Notes under the pieces: model-generated
Seen by the model: the letters and a program-made list of their open reading frames with translations, nothing else
The model's database searches: none
What the model was told of the DNA's origin: nothing
Shown here: positions 1 to 7,715 of the stretch, one piece after another
Numbering within the stretch: the first letter of the stretch is position 1
How the letters are laid out: every line of letters starts with the position of its first letter
Assembly: GCA_040007035.1 (NCBI GenBank)
Contig: JBDTVU010000054.1
Span: forward strand, 1-20,677
From: CAIWHR01 sp040007035
Lineage (GTDB): Bacteria; Pseudomonadota; Gammaproteobacteria; Burkholderiales; Casimicrobiaceae
Length of the DNA: 20,677 nucleotides
Direction of reading: 5' to 3'
Made by a program: the position numbers and the translations under genes

Positions 1-70
1 GAACCGGCGACCCGACTGCGGACACGCAGTGCCGCAGGCAGGGCGTCCGGTTGAACGCCGAGTTAGGCGG
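1..70 (-). other. attC-like integron recombination site, cut by the window edge
   Basis: Read on the minus strand, the stop codon of the neighbouring membrane-protein gene lies inside GCCTAAC (62-68), the usual R'' box of an attC site. The site continues to position 1 and beyond. Bases 16-37 form a hairpin: CTGCGG pairs with CCGCAG and CAC with GTG around a 3-base loop, leaving a single unpaired A at 22. An extrahelical base in the stem is typical of attC sites, which IntI recognises as folded single strands. The closing R' box would lie outside the window. The same hairpin recurs at 636-653. Confidence 0.6.
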
Positions 71-596
71 CATCTTGGCGTAACGCAATCCAACCAATCA
101 GCGCGGAGATCAACGCGGAGAGCCCGATACGTATCGCGTGATGGAGCTGTTCGGCAGCAATAAACGCGACGCGCTCCTTCCCGGCAACCATAGCCTCGCG
201 GCGGAAGACGTCTTCCTGGGTCGGGACAAAGTGCTTCCTATCGCCATTTCCGTCTTCAATCAACTGCAACTCACCCAGATCCAAGTATGCGTATCGGGCA
301 CGGGCCAAGTCCAACTCGACGCGCTTCTCCGGAGCAAATTGGGCTCCAGTGGCACGCGAGAGCGAGTCCGATACATACGGCTTAAGGATTTCGTCTCGCG
401 TGACTTTGGCCGCATGGAATTTGGCAATCGCAATACCGCTGATACACAAACAGATCAAGCTTCCCAGAGCGACCTTTCGAAATGCAATGCGGCGACCACC
501 AATAGCTGCGAGTTGGCGCGTACCTTCAAAGATCCAAAAAAGTGCGATTACCCAAAGCACTGTTTCGAGAATGAAGTCTATCCATTCCAGAAGCAT
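63..596 (-). CDS. Small membrane protein carried on an integron cassette
   Basis: This 177-residue protein matches no family I recognise. Three hydrophobic stretches are visible, at about residues 5-23, 41-59 and 155-172. The loop between the second and third is charged, so it is probably an inner-membrane protein with a soluble middle domain of about 90 residues. The gene fills the space between two attC-like sites: its start codon is 6 bases after a GTTAGGC core site and its stop codon lies inside the next GCCTAAC box. That tight fit is how integron cassettes are built and supports a real gene despite the lack of a clear ribosome binding site. It was probably expressed from an outside promoter. 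Function unknown. Confidence 0.6.
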   Translation of the reverse strand: MLLEWIDFILETVLWVIALFWIFEGTRQLAAIGGRRIAFRKVALGSLICLCISGIAIAKFHAAKVTRDEILKPYVSDSLSRATGAQFAPEKRVELDLARARYAYLDLGELQLIEDGNGDRKHFVPTQEDVFRREAMVAGKERVAFIAAEQLHHAIRIGLSALISALIGWIALRQDAA

Positions 597-602
597 CTTG
601 CC

Positions 603-690
603 GCCTAACGAAACCAGTTAACCGGTAACCCGACTGCGGACACGAAGTGCCGCCGGCGTGGCGTCCGTGTCAAACGTGTGGGTACGGCGC
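603..690 (-). other. attC-like integron recombination site between two cassettes
   Basis: On the minus strand this region ends in GTTAGGC (609-603), a consensus R' core (GTTRRRY). Bases 636-653 form the same hairpin as the site at the window start: GCGG and CAC pair with CCGC and GTG, with one unpaired A at 640 and a 3-base loop. The flanks GGACGCC and CCGGTTAAC match the first site. The distal R'' box is degenerate; the best candidate lies around 680-690. The position exactly between two same-strand genes fits a cassette boundary. Confidence 0.6.
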
Positions 691-1322
691 TCTTGAGTCT
701 GCGTGTGCCCGCAAACCAAGTGACGTCGGTAGAACCAGAGCACCCACAGTGAATCTTGCGGAGATTCCATTGCGCGACCGTAGCGGTAAATAAAGGCGTC
801 ACCGCCAACGTTGGCCAGCACCATGTCCGGTAGGAATTCAGCAAACTCTGCGGGGAGCTTTCGCATCGGGTTCGCATCGACGACTGTTTCGGTTTCGACT
901 ATCTGGCCAAAATGGTGGTAGTAGAGGCCACGAACAATGCGGCGGAGCACCCGTTTGTGGGGATCCGCGCGCAAGGGAATTGCCCTGAGTCGTCCTAAGA
1001 AGATTCCACCAGGCGTGCGCACGTCAACATCACGCGAGCGCGAAAGCGTGGAGCTTCGAAGTCGCTGATTGTGGCGCAGTGTGGGTATCAAACCGCTGCG
1101 CCATAAGTCATTCGTCTTTGGGGTTTCGTGCCCCGCGGTGATGCTAATGAAAACTCGAAACTCTTCGTCGTCCGCGGAACTCTCGTTGTTGCAACGAAAG
1201 CAAGCAGGAACCGTAACGAGATTGTGCGGCCTCGGTTTTGGAAAAATTGACTTTGGCGGTACGTGATCGATTGTAGTGGCTTCCCGGGTGCCGCAGTAGG
1301 CGCAGATTTGACGACTTGCCAT
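618..1322 (-). CDS. HNH endonuclease-like protein on an integron cassette
   Basis: The 234-residue protein begins with an HNH/McrA-type zinc-finger nuclease core. CAYC (residues 7-10) and CFRC (41-44) are the metal-binding pairs, and IDHVPPK (18-24) carries the catalytic-type His at 20. CNNE follows at 44-47, where HNH proteins carry their Asn. The remaining 180 residues are not recognised and may determine target choice. The family cuts DNA, but the natural role here (defence, homing or toxin) is unknown. The start at 1322 is 11 bases after a GTTAGGG core-like site. The reading frame runs through most of the downstream attC hairpin, so the last 18 or so residues are encoded by recombination-site DNA. 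Confidence 0.7.
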   Translation of the reverse strand: MASRQICAYCGTREATTIDHVPPKSIFPKPRPHNLVTVPACFRCNNESSADDEEFRVFISITAGHETPKTNDLWRSGLIPTLRHNQRLRSSTLSRSRDVDVRTPGGIFLGRLRAIPLRADPHKRVLRRIVRGLYYHHFGQIVETETVVDANPMRKLPAEFAEFLPDMVLANVGGDAFIYRYGRAMESPQDSLWVLWFYRRHLVCGHTQTQERRTHTFDTDATPAALRVRSRVTG

Positions 1323-1587
1323 CTGGTGAGGGCCCTAACGAGAGATGGAGAACCTAAACACGACCGAGTACAAGATATCGACCGCCGTATGCCAATTCGT
1401 AAGTCGACCGAAATCGACTGCGATTTCAATACAAGTGGCGCTGGTTGTAGGCCCGAAATTTTGAATGCGACCAATTCGCGCGAAGCGCATTGACTGCGAC
1501 GTCGGCGGCCCACCAGACACAACTGCCGGGAATTAGACGCCCGACCGCGACCGCGTGCAACTCTTCGCGGATGGTGAGCGCGCCAGA
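1323..1587. other. Stretch without a convincing gene, with a core-like site
   Basis: No open frame here looks coding. CCCTAAC at 1333-1339 reads GTTAGGG on the minus strand, close to the GTTRRRY integron core. It sits just before the HNH gene, where a cassette junction should be. The upstream sequence does not fold into the hairpin shared by the two attC-like sites, so this may be a secondary insertion point or a decayed site. The stretch also separates the cassettes from the recombinase operon and could hold one end of that element, but I could not find a repeat marking it. Confidence 0.35.
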
Positions 1588-2016
1588 TTAGCGGAGCGCG
1601 AAGGCCCGAACCTGCTCGTCCCAGAGCACCGGCGGATCGATACCGAGATCGAGCAGCGTCACGCTGGTAGGCAGCGTGTCGTCGAGAATGGCGCCCACCA
1701 CCTCCGGCGCCAGCGTGGTGAGATTGATCAGCCGGCTGACCAGACTCGCGTCCACCCCTTCCCGCTTGGCGATGTCCTTCATCGAAGTCGCCTCGCCCGA
1801 CTCGAGTTGAGCGAGCCAGCGGTGCCCGCGGATGAGCGCCAGCTGAAACGGGGTGAGCTTCAGCGGCGGTTCATGCTGCTGCCCCGCCCCTGGGCTCACC
1901 ACCCGCTTGTGCGCACAGCGGCGCTCGACGCTGATCGGCAGCCGGACGGTGATCCGCCCGTCGCTGGCGGTGCTGATCTGCGTCGGGCCGGCGAGGTGGA
2001 TCTCGGTTATGCGCAT
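1588..2016 (-). CDS. Recombinase-associated helix-turn-helix protein
   Basis: This 142-residue protein has a clear helix-turn-helix around residues 78-98 (SMKDIAKREGVDASLVSRLI), of the type seen in ParB/KorB-like and resolvase-linked DNA-binding proteins. The N-terminal 50 residues are a short basic strand-rich segment of unknown role. The gene starts inside the last codons of the serine recombinase gene (10-base overlap), so the two are probably translationally coupled. Small HTH proteins in this position often accompany phage-type recombinases and could act as a directionality factor or a repressor. The specific role is inference. Confidence 0.6.
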   Translation of the reverse strand: MRITEIHLAGPTQISTASDGRITVRLPISVERRCAHKRVVSPGAGQQHEPPLKLTPFQLALIRGHRWLAQLESGEATSMKDIAKREGVDASLVSRLINLTTLAPEVVGAILDDTLPTSVTLLDLGIDPPVLWDEQVRAFALR

Positions 2017-3353
2017 GCCCGCTCCCGGTGGTCGGGGGCGAGTTCCCGCCCGAGCTCAGTGAGCCCCAGCGGGCGCAGCCGCAGCTCGATCGCGTCGGTG
2101 GCGACGATGATCTTCTCGATCAACAGGCGCACCAGCCGCTGCTGCTCGGCCGGGGCCAGTTGCTCCCACACCCGGTCGAACTGCAGCAACGCCACGCTGA
2201 CCTGGGCTTCGTCCAAGCTGGGGTCCAGTGTTGTGGCTTGGCGGGTGATCTCGGCGCAGAGGCTCGGCGTGCGCAGGATCTCGCGCAGCTGCCGAATGAC
2301 CAGCGATTCGAGTTCCTCCGCCGGCAACCGCGGCAGGCCCGAGGCGCCGGCGTGCTCTTTCAGTTCGCGGGTGGAGATGTAGTAGCGGTAGAGCCTGCCG
2401 GTCTTCTTCCGCGTCTGCCACGGCTGCAGCGCCCGACCGTCGCCGTCGATAAGGAGGCCCTTGAGCAGGAACGGCACCCGGGCGCGGGTGACATTGCCCC
2501 GGCGGCGGGAGTCCACCGCGATGACCGCTTGCGCCCGGTCCCACAGCTCCTGCTCAATGATCGGCTCGTGCTCGCCCGGGTACCAAGTATCGCGGTGGCG
2601 GATCTCGCCGCGGAAGATGCGGTTGCGGATGAGCTTGTAAAGGAGCGTCTTGCCGATCTTCTGCCCGGTCCGGACCCGGCCGTCCTGGGTGGTCCAGGCT
2701 TTGGAGGTCGCCCCTTCCTCGGCCAGCGCTTTCACCAGCCGGGTGGGCGACTCCAGCTCGACGAAGCCGCGGAAGATCCGCCGAACGAGTTCGGCTTCCT
2801 TCGGGTTGATGATGAGGTGGCGCTCCCGCACGTCGTAGCCGAGCGGGGGCATGCCGCCCATCCACAGTCCCTTCTTCTTGCTGGCGGCGATCTTGTCGCG
2901 GATGCGCTCGCCGGTGACCTCGCGTTCGAACTGGGCGAAGGAGAGCAGTACGTTCAGCATCAGCCGGCCCATCGAGCTGGTGGTGTTGAACTGCTGGGTG
3001 ACCGAGACGAACGACACCCCGCGCCGCTCGAACACCTCGATCATGCGGCCGAAGTCGGTGAGGCTGCGGGTGAGGCGGTCGATCTTGTAAACCACGACCA
3101 CATCAAGGCGTCCCTGCTCGATGTCGGCCAGGAGGCGTTTCAATGCCGGCCGCTCCATGTTGCCGCCGGAGTAGCCGGGGTCGGCGTAGTCGTCGGCGAG
3201 CCCGATCCACCCTTCGTGCTTCTGGCTGGCGATGTAGGCGTGGCCGGCGTCGCGCTGGGCGTCGATGGAGTTGTATTCCTGGTCGAGCCCTTCTTCGCTC
3301 GACTTGCGGCAGTAGACGGCGCAGCGGATCGGGCGGCGACCGGCGGCGGTCAT
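2007..3353 (-). CDS. Large serine recombinase (phage-type integrase)
   Basis: This 448-residue protein catalyses site-specific DNA integration or excision through a serine-DNA intermediate. The resolvase catalytic domain spans about residues 8-160. It has the YCRKS motif with the nucleophile Ser18, and YKIDRLTRS, the conserved Arg motif. The recombinase domain with the LLYKLIRN element follows, then a position where most relatives carry a zinc ribbon. Here that region (LLIDGDGRALQ onward) has lost the usual cysteines. I chose the ATG at 3353 over a longer open frame because it forms an ATGA overlap with the upstream DUF2924 gene and protein similarity begins there. Its likely task is moving the 1588-9812 element. 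Confidence 0.9.
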   Translation of the reverse strand: MTAAGRRPIRCAVYCRKSSEEGLDQEYNSIDAQRDAGHAYIASQKHEGWIGLADDYADPGYSGGNMERPALKRLLADIEQGRLDVVVVYKIDRLTRSLTDFGRMIEVFERRGVSFVSVTQQFNTTSSMGRLMLNVLLSFAQFEREVTGERIRDKIAASKKKGLWMGGMPPLGYDVRERHLIINPKEAELVRRIFRGFVELESPTRLVKALAEEGATSKAWTTQDGRVRTGQKIGKTLLYKLIRNRIFRGEIRHRDTWYPGEHEPIIEQELWDRAQAVIAVDSRRRGNVTRARVPFLLKGLLIDGDGRALQPWQTRKKTGRLYRYYISTRELKEHAGASGLPRLPAEELESLVIRQLREILRTPSLCAEITRQATTLDPSLDEAQVSVALLQFDRVWEQLAPAEQQRLVRLLIEKIIVATDAIELRLRPLGLTELGRELAPDHRERACA

Positions 3354-3814
3354 GACCGGTTCAATCCGGAGCGGGCGGTGAGCCCGAAGAACTTGGGGCC
3401 GGACCAGCGGGTGCCGGTGATGGCCCGGGCGACTTCGGACAAGCTGCCGAAGCGCTGGCCGGCGTAATCGAACACCGGCCCTTCGCCGACCCGGACCTCG
3501 TGCTCGACGCCGTCGAAGGCGCGCACCAGCACCGTGCCCGGCGCCAAGGCCCACGGCCGCGGCTTGTTCGCCCCGTCGAGGGCGGCTGCCAGTGCCTCGA
3601 TCCGTTCGCGCTGGCGCTGCAATGCGCCCGGGTGCTGGCGCTCGTAGGCGGTCGCCTGCCAGTGGTAGGCGAGGCGCCGTTCGAGGAACCGGCGGTTGGC
3701 GACGACGGGGTCGTGGCCGAAGGTTTCGGCGAAGAGCGCGCGCAGGTCGGCGATGGGCAGTTTCGGCAATGCAGCGATGCGGCGAAGAACGGCGGGTGGC
3801 GTCGGTGTGGGCAT
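3350..3814 (-). CDS. DUF2924 family protein
   Basis: This 154-residue protein matches DUF2924, a family often found immediately upstream of phage-type serine recombinases. The conserved C-terminal half is visible as LAPGTVLVRAFDGVEHEV, the FDYAGQRFGSLSEVARAITG segment and W-G-FFGL, a small beta-rich module that looks nucleic-acid binding. The N-terminal half is helical and rich in Arg and Leu. It overlaps the recombinase gene by 4 bases (ATGA) and starts 2 bases after the small upstream gene, so all are in one operon. The biochemical function is not known; partnership with the recombinase is inferred from linkage. Confidence 0.8.
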   Translation of the reverse strand: MPTPTPPAVLRRIAALPKLPIADLRALFAETFGHDPVVANRRFLERRLAYHWQATAYERQHPGALQRQRERIEALAAALDGANKPRPWALAPGTVLVRAFDGVEHEVRVGEGPVFDYAGQRFGSLSEVARAITGTRWSGPKFFGLTARSGLNRS

Positions 3815-3816
3815 GG

Positions 3817-3999
3817 TCAGGATTCGGGAGCCGGTGGATTGATGAACGCTCTGATCCCGCCGGAAGTAAAGTCCGCCCGGTCTCCGGCCGAATCGGCCCC
3901 GGGGCCGCTGCGCAGCCGCAGCAGCGCCTGCGCCACCAGCATCGCCAGTTCGGTCACCGCCGGCTCGACCGTCGGCACATTTGAGGTGATTTCTTGCAT
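3817..3999 (-). CDS. Small protein heading the recombinase operon
   Basis: This 60-residue product has a central Ala/Leu-rich helix (about residues 14-32) and no recognised domain. It is likely real: a good ribosome binding sequence (AGAGGG) lies 7 bases before the ATG, and the stop codon is 2 bases upstream of the DUF2924 start. Similar short genes often precede DUF2924-recombinase pairs in phage-like elements. Function unknown; a small regulatory or accessory role is a guess. Confidence 0.5.
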   Translation of the reverse strand: MQEITSNVPTVEPAVTELAMLVAQALLRLRSGPGADSAGDRADFTSGGIRAFINPPAPES

Positions 4000-4255
4000 A
4001 GCGGAGCCCTCTGGAATCTCACTCGTTGCTGATTCCGAGTATCCCGATTCGCACCACGCTTTGCGATCACGGAGTTGATAACCGCCGGGGCCATATGCGG
4101 AGCGTTGAGGGGCCGTACGGACGGACGCGGGGACTAGCCCGATTGGCGGATTTCAGAATCCCACGATCGCGGTGACAATGACGCCGTGGGCGAGGCGCGA
4201 TTTGCGGCGCGCGACACCGGATCGAAATTGCTTCTCAGCGGGAAAGGAACACAGC
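4000..4255. promoter_or_regulatory. Divergent control region between recombinase and replication operons
   Basis: This 256-base gap separates two divergent operons and must hold their promoters. An inverted repeat GGAATC (4013-4018) and GATTCC (4031-4036), with a 12-base spacer, lies just upstream of the leftward operon and could be an operator for one of the element's HTH proteins. No strong -35/-10 pair stands out on either strand. AAGGA at 4244-4248 is the ribosome binding site for the GTG start at 4256. Confidence 0.35.
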
Positions 4256-4930
4256 GTGAGTGGCGTCAAGCGCGAGCGGGTGTCCGATGGAATCTTCGTC
4301 CACACCCGCCTGACGGTGGATGCAAGCGATACCTCGGACCAAGCTCAGGCCGCAATCCGAACCCTTTTCGACAGCGCGGACCCGATGCACCGATTGCAAG
4401 CTATCCTCGACCAACTGGACGTCCTCTACGCTGCGCACCCCGACGACCCGCTGGTGCAACTGCGTTACGTCGACATTCAGGAGACGGTCACCGCGGCGCG
4501 CCGGGCCCGGGACAAGAGCAAGCATCGGCTGGACCTGATCGATCTCGCCGATGCCAAGCTGCGCGAACTCGGCATCTATCTCAAGGTCGTCCCCGATGCG
4601 CGCCGCGGCAAGGCGATCGATCGATTCGTCAACGACGGCGCACGGGCCCGCGCCGCCCAGTACGAGGCGCTGCAGCAATGGTGTTGCAACCAGGCGGCCC
4701 AACTACAGCGAGACGATCCCTCGCTCACCGAGACGCGATTGCGGACCCTGATCCACCGCCGCGTCGTCGCCGCCTTCGAGCGCCAGCGCACGCCGACCGA
4801 TCCCGTCGGTAATCCCTGGCCGCCCGAACCTGACGCCAAACTGCACTCGGCGGTCACCGCAATGTTCAAGCTTGGACGCCGGACCCCGGTCAAGCGCTCC
4901 ATCGAAAACTGGCTCAGGCCAAAAAGCTAG
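4256..4930 (+). CDS. Unknown protein opening the replication operon
   Basis: This 224-residue protein is charged, predicted mostly helical, and not assigned to any family I can recognise. It has no signal peptide or membrane segment. The helical middle (about residues 45-185) is rich in Arg, Asp and Leu, followed by a basic tail ending in WLRPKS, which suggests nucleic-acid or protein binding. I prefer the GTG at 4256 because AAGGA sits 7 bases before it; an in-frame ATG at 4172 has no such signal. It is the first gene of the rightward operon, 84 bases before the HTH gene and upstream of the primase, so a role in replication or its control is plausible but unproven. Confidence 0.6.
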   Translation: MSGVKRERVSDGIFVHTRLTVDASDTSDQAQAAIRTLFDSADPMHRLQAILDQLDVLYAAHPDDPLVQLRYVDIQETVTAARRARDKSKHRLDLIDLADAKLRELGIYLKVVPDARRGKAIDRFVNDGARARAAQYEALQQWCCNQAAQLQRDDPSLTETRLRTLIHRRVVAAFERQRTPTDPVGNPWPPEPDAKLHSAVTAMFKLGRRTPVKRSIENWLRPKS

Positions 4931-5014
4931 AACGGGCACTGCACTTTCCATTTCGCCACTCCTAAGCTTCGTTGCATGGGGATTCGGATCCCCGGCAACC
5001 AAAAGGGAATGGCG

Positions 5015-5320
5015 ATGGGCAAAGCTGCAACGGCCGACACCACGGCCACGGCGACCGGCAGTGCCGGTGGCCATCTCGATCAAAACCAACTCGCGCAGCG
5101 CTGGGGTGTCAGCGTCACCACGCTGGAGCGGTGGCGCAGTCTCGGCCTAGGCTGTCCCTATCTCAAGCTCGGCGGCCAGTGCCGCTACCGGCTCGACGAC
5201 GTCCTCGCCTTCGAGCGTGATTGTCTGCGTCAGAGCACGTCGCAGCGGGTGACACCGGCACGCGCGGATGAACAGCGCGGCGAACGCGAAGACAGCACCG
5301 CGAGAGGTCGCCGCTCGTGA
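5015..5320 (+). CDS. AlpA/excisionase-like HTH protein
   Basis: This 101-residue protein carries one MerR/AlpA-type helix-turn-helix at about residues 21-70. LDQNQLAQRWGVSVTTLERW provides the helices, and YLKLGGQCRYRLDDVLAFE is the wing and following helix typical of excisionase and phage-regulator families. Residues 1-20 and 75-101 look disordered. Of three in-frame ATGs (4976, 5009, 5015) the last has AAGGGA at proper spacing. Its final base pairs overlap the primase start (GTGA), so the two are co-translated. In phages and satellites such proteins direct excision or activate early genes; which applies here is inference. Confidence 0.7.
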   Translation: MGKAATADTTATATGSAGGHLDQNQLAQRWGVSVTTLERWRSLGLGCPYLKLGGQCRYRLDDVLAFERDCLRQSTSQRVTPARADEQRGEREDSTARGRRS

Positions 5321-7668
5321 CCGCCGTCCTCGCCGCAGCGCCAGACGTCGCAGCAGCGGTCGCGGACACGACAGTGGCCGCCCAGCTGCTCGACCTGCTG
5401 ATCGACGACGGCTCGGTCGTCAGCTTCCAGACCTTTGCCGAGCGGGCCGAGAAACGGGGCCTCGCCCGGGTGCTGCACGGCACGCTCGCCGACCACGCGA
5501 CAGCGCTCACCAAGTTCAACCGTGCCGGCGCCGGCGTCTTCTTCATGGTCAACCGCGGCGACGGCAACGGCCGCAGCGCTCGTAACGTCACCGCGGTCCG
5601 CGCCCTGTTCCTCGATCTCGACGGCGCGCCGCTAACCGCGGTGCCGACCGAGACGCTGCCGCCGCACGCCATCATCGAGAGCAGCCCCGGTCGCTTCCAC
5701 GTCTACTGGCGGGTGCACGACTGCGCCCTGGCCGACTTCCCGCGATTGCAAAAGGCGCTGGCCGCACGCTTCGGCGGCGATCTCGCGGTCTGCGATCTGC
5801 CGCGAGTGATGCGCCTGCCCGGCTTCCTGCATCAGAAGCAGACCCCCTTCGTCACCCGCATCGTGTCGGTCCGCTCCGGACCGGCGTACGCGGTAGACGA
5901 ACTGGTGCAAACGTATGCACTCGACCGCGACGGTCCGGCCGACACCGACCGCGGGCACGCGTCGGCTTCGTCCACCGCCGAGGGCTCAGCGGCCGCCGCA
6001 ATCGAGGCCAACCGCAACGTGACGCTGATGCGGATCGCCGGGAAGCTGCGCCATCACGATTTGTCGCCCGAAGCGATCGCCGCGTCGCTGCTGGTCACCA
6101 ACCGCGAGCGCTGCCGGCCCCCCCTCGACGACCACGAAGTCCGCAGCATTGCCCGCAGTGTCGGCCGCTACCAAGCCGACGACGATGCAGCGCCGGTACA
6201 GTGGCCACCGCTGCTGTTGCCAGGCAGCGGCCCGGCGCCGGAGCTGCCGGCGACGCTGTTGCCGGGATGGGCCGGTGCCATGGCCGATGCCGTGGCCCGC
6301 AGTACGCAGACCCCCGCCGGGGCCAGTGTCCTGCTCACCCTGGCCGTGCTCGCCACCGTGGTACAGCGGCGCTTCGAAGTCGCGCCGTGGAACGACGAAT
6401 ACCAGGAACCGCTCTGTCTGTGGGTCCTGGTCGCCCTGCCCTCGGGCGCGCGCAAGACTCCGGTGATGCGACCGCTGCTCGCCCCGCTCTTCGCCTGGGA
6501 GAAACGAGAGCGTGCCCGCCTGCACTCGGAGATCGCCCGCGTCGCCGCCGCTCGCGGTGTGGCCAAGCGGCGCATCGAGCGGCTGGAGATCAACGCCGCC
6601 AAGAAAGACGACCCGAACGAGCGCGACCAGCTGCGCTCCGAGATCCAGCAACTGATCGAAACCATGCCCGACGAACTGTGGGCGCCGCGCCTGGTCACCG
6701 GCGACACCACGCCGGAGCGACTGCAGGGCCTGCTGGTCGAGCACCGTGAGCGGATCGCTCTGTTCAGCGACGAGTCCGGGATCTTTACCGTACTCGCCGG
6801 GCTCTACTCCGGCGGGCAGATGCATCTCGACGCCTTTCTGCAGGCACATTCCGGCGCCCCGATCCGGGTCGATCGCACTGGCCGCACCGCCCACATCGAC
6901 CGACCGGCGTTGTCCTTCGGTCTCGCGCTGCAACCCAAGGTGCTGCAGGAAGTGGCCAAAGTTCGCCGCTTTCGCGACACCGGATTCCTCGCCCGCTTTC
7001 TGTTCGCCTTGCCGGAGTCCACCGTCGGCCGGCGCAACGTGCGGCTGCGGGAGCCGATCCCACCCGAGGTCACCGCGGCCTACGAATCTGCGCTGGGCCG
7101 TCTGCTCGAAGGTGCCGGCGACAAGGCGGCGCCGCCGAGGGTGCTGCCATTCACCGCCGCGGCGCGTGAATGCTGGCTCGACTTTCACGAAATGATCGAA
7201 CACGCGATGGCGCCGGGAGAGCCGCTCGAACCGGTCGCCGACTGGGCTGGCAAGCTTCCCGGGCACACCGCACGCATCGCCGCGCTGCTGGCAATCATCC
7301 AGCACGGCGCCGGCGTGACCGAGATTGACCTCGACGCGGTGCGCGGCGCCGTCGATCTATGCCAGCGCTTGATCGCGCACGCACTGGCCGCGTTCCGCCT
7401 GCTCGGTGCGGACGAAATCGAAGCCGGTGCCCTGGTGTTGCTGCGCTGGATTCGGGCCAACCATCTCACCGAGTTCGACCGCAGCCGGGCACACAAAGCA
7501 CTGGAAGGTACGTTCCGCAGCGTGGATCTGTTGAAGGCCGCTGCGGCGCGCCTGGCGGAGTGGAACGTGCTGTCGAGGGAACTCAAGCGTGTCAACCACC
7601 GCGCTCCGCCGACCCCGTACTACACCGTCAATCCGCAGTTGTTCGACCATTCGGGAAATTCGCCATGA
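5317..7668 (+). CDS. Primase-polymerase / DUF3987 helicase-like replication protein
   Basis: The 783-residue protein looks like the element's own replication enzyme. Residues 60-175 form an archaeo-eukaryotic-type primase domain with all three catalytic motifs: FLDLDG (Asp100, Asp102), SSPGRFH (His128) and CDLPRVMRLPGF (Asp160, Arg163). Residues 230-285 resemble the PriCT helical domain that follows such primases. From about 310 onward it matches DUF3987: LPSGARKTP (374-382) is the Walker A variant usual for the YfjI-like branch, and ALFSDES (481-487) is Walker B. It starts at a GTG overlapping the HTH stop codon. Primer synthesis and DNA unwinding are inferred from these families. Length and motifs look intact. 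Confidence 0.85.
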   Translation: MTAVLAAAPDVAAAVADTTVAAQLLDLLIDDGSVVSFQTFAERAEKRGLARVLHGTLADHATALTKFNRAGAGVFFMVNRGDGNGRSARNVTAVRALFLDLDGAPLTAVPTETLPPHAIIESSPGRFHVYWRVHDCALADFPRLQKALAARFGGDLAVCDLPRVMRLPGFLHQKQTPFVTRIVSVRSGPAYAVDELVQTYALDRDGPADTDRGHASASSTAEGSAAAAIEANRNVTLMRIAGKLRHHDLSPEAIAASLLVTNRERCRPPLDDHEVRSIARSVGRYQADDDAAPVQWPPLLLPGSGPAPELPATLLPGWAGAMADAVARSTQTPAGASVLLTLAVLATVVQRRFEVAPWNDEYQEPLCLWVLVALPSGARKTPVMRPLLAPLFAWEKRERARLHSEIARVAAARGVAKRRIERLEINAAKKDDPNERDQLRSEIQQLIETMPDELWAPRLVTGDTTPERLQGLLVEHRERIALFSDESGIFTVLAGLYSGGQMHLDAFLQAHSGAPIRVDRTGRTAHIDRPALSFGLALQPKVLQEVAKVRRFRDTGFLARFLFALPESTVGRRNVRLREPIPPEVTAAYESALGRLLEGAGDKAAPPRVLPFTAAARECWLDFHEMIEHAMAPGEPLEPVADWAGKLPGHTARIAALLAIIQHGAGVTEIDLDAVRGAVDLCQRLIAHALAAFRLLGADEIEAGALVLLRWIRANHLTEFDRSRAHKALEGTFRSVDLLKAAAARLAEWNVLSRELKRVNHRAPPTPYYTVNPQLFDHSGNSP

Positions 7669-7715
7669 AAGCTTTGAGATCAATTTTCTTTCTTTATCAA
7701 ATCACTAGCCGCTCA

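Noticed and set aside
1335..1520. Minus-strand 61-codon frame ending inside the GTTAGGG core-like site
   Set aside because: The stop position is suggestive of a cassette gene, but it needs a GTG start without a binding site and the peptide resembles nothing.
2028..3467. Long plus-strand open frame of 479 codons opposite the recombinase
   Set aside because: It is the high-GC shadow of the serine recombinase, which has catalytic motifs on the minus strand; the plus frame shows no domain.
5986..7305. Minus-strand open frame of 439 codons across the primase gene
   Set aside because: It is opposite intact primase and DUF3987 motifs and has no recognisable sequence of its own.
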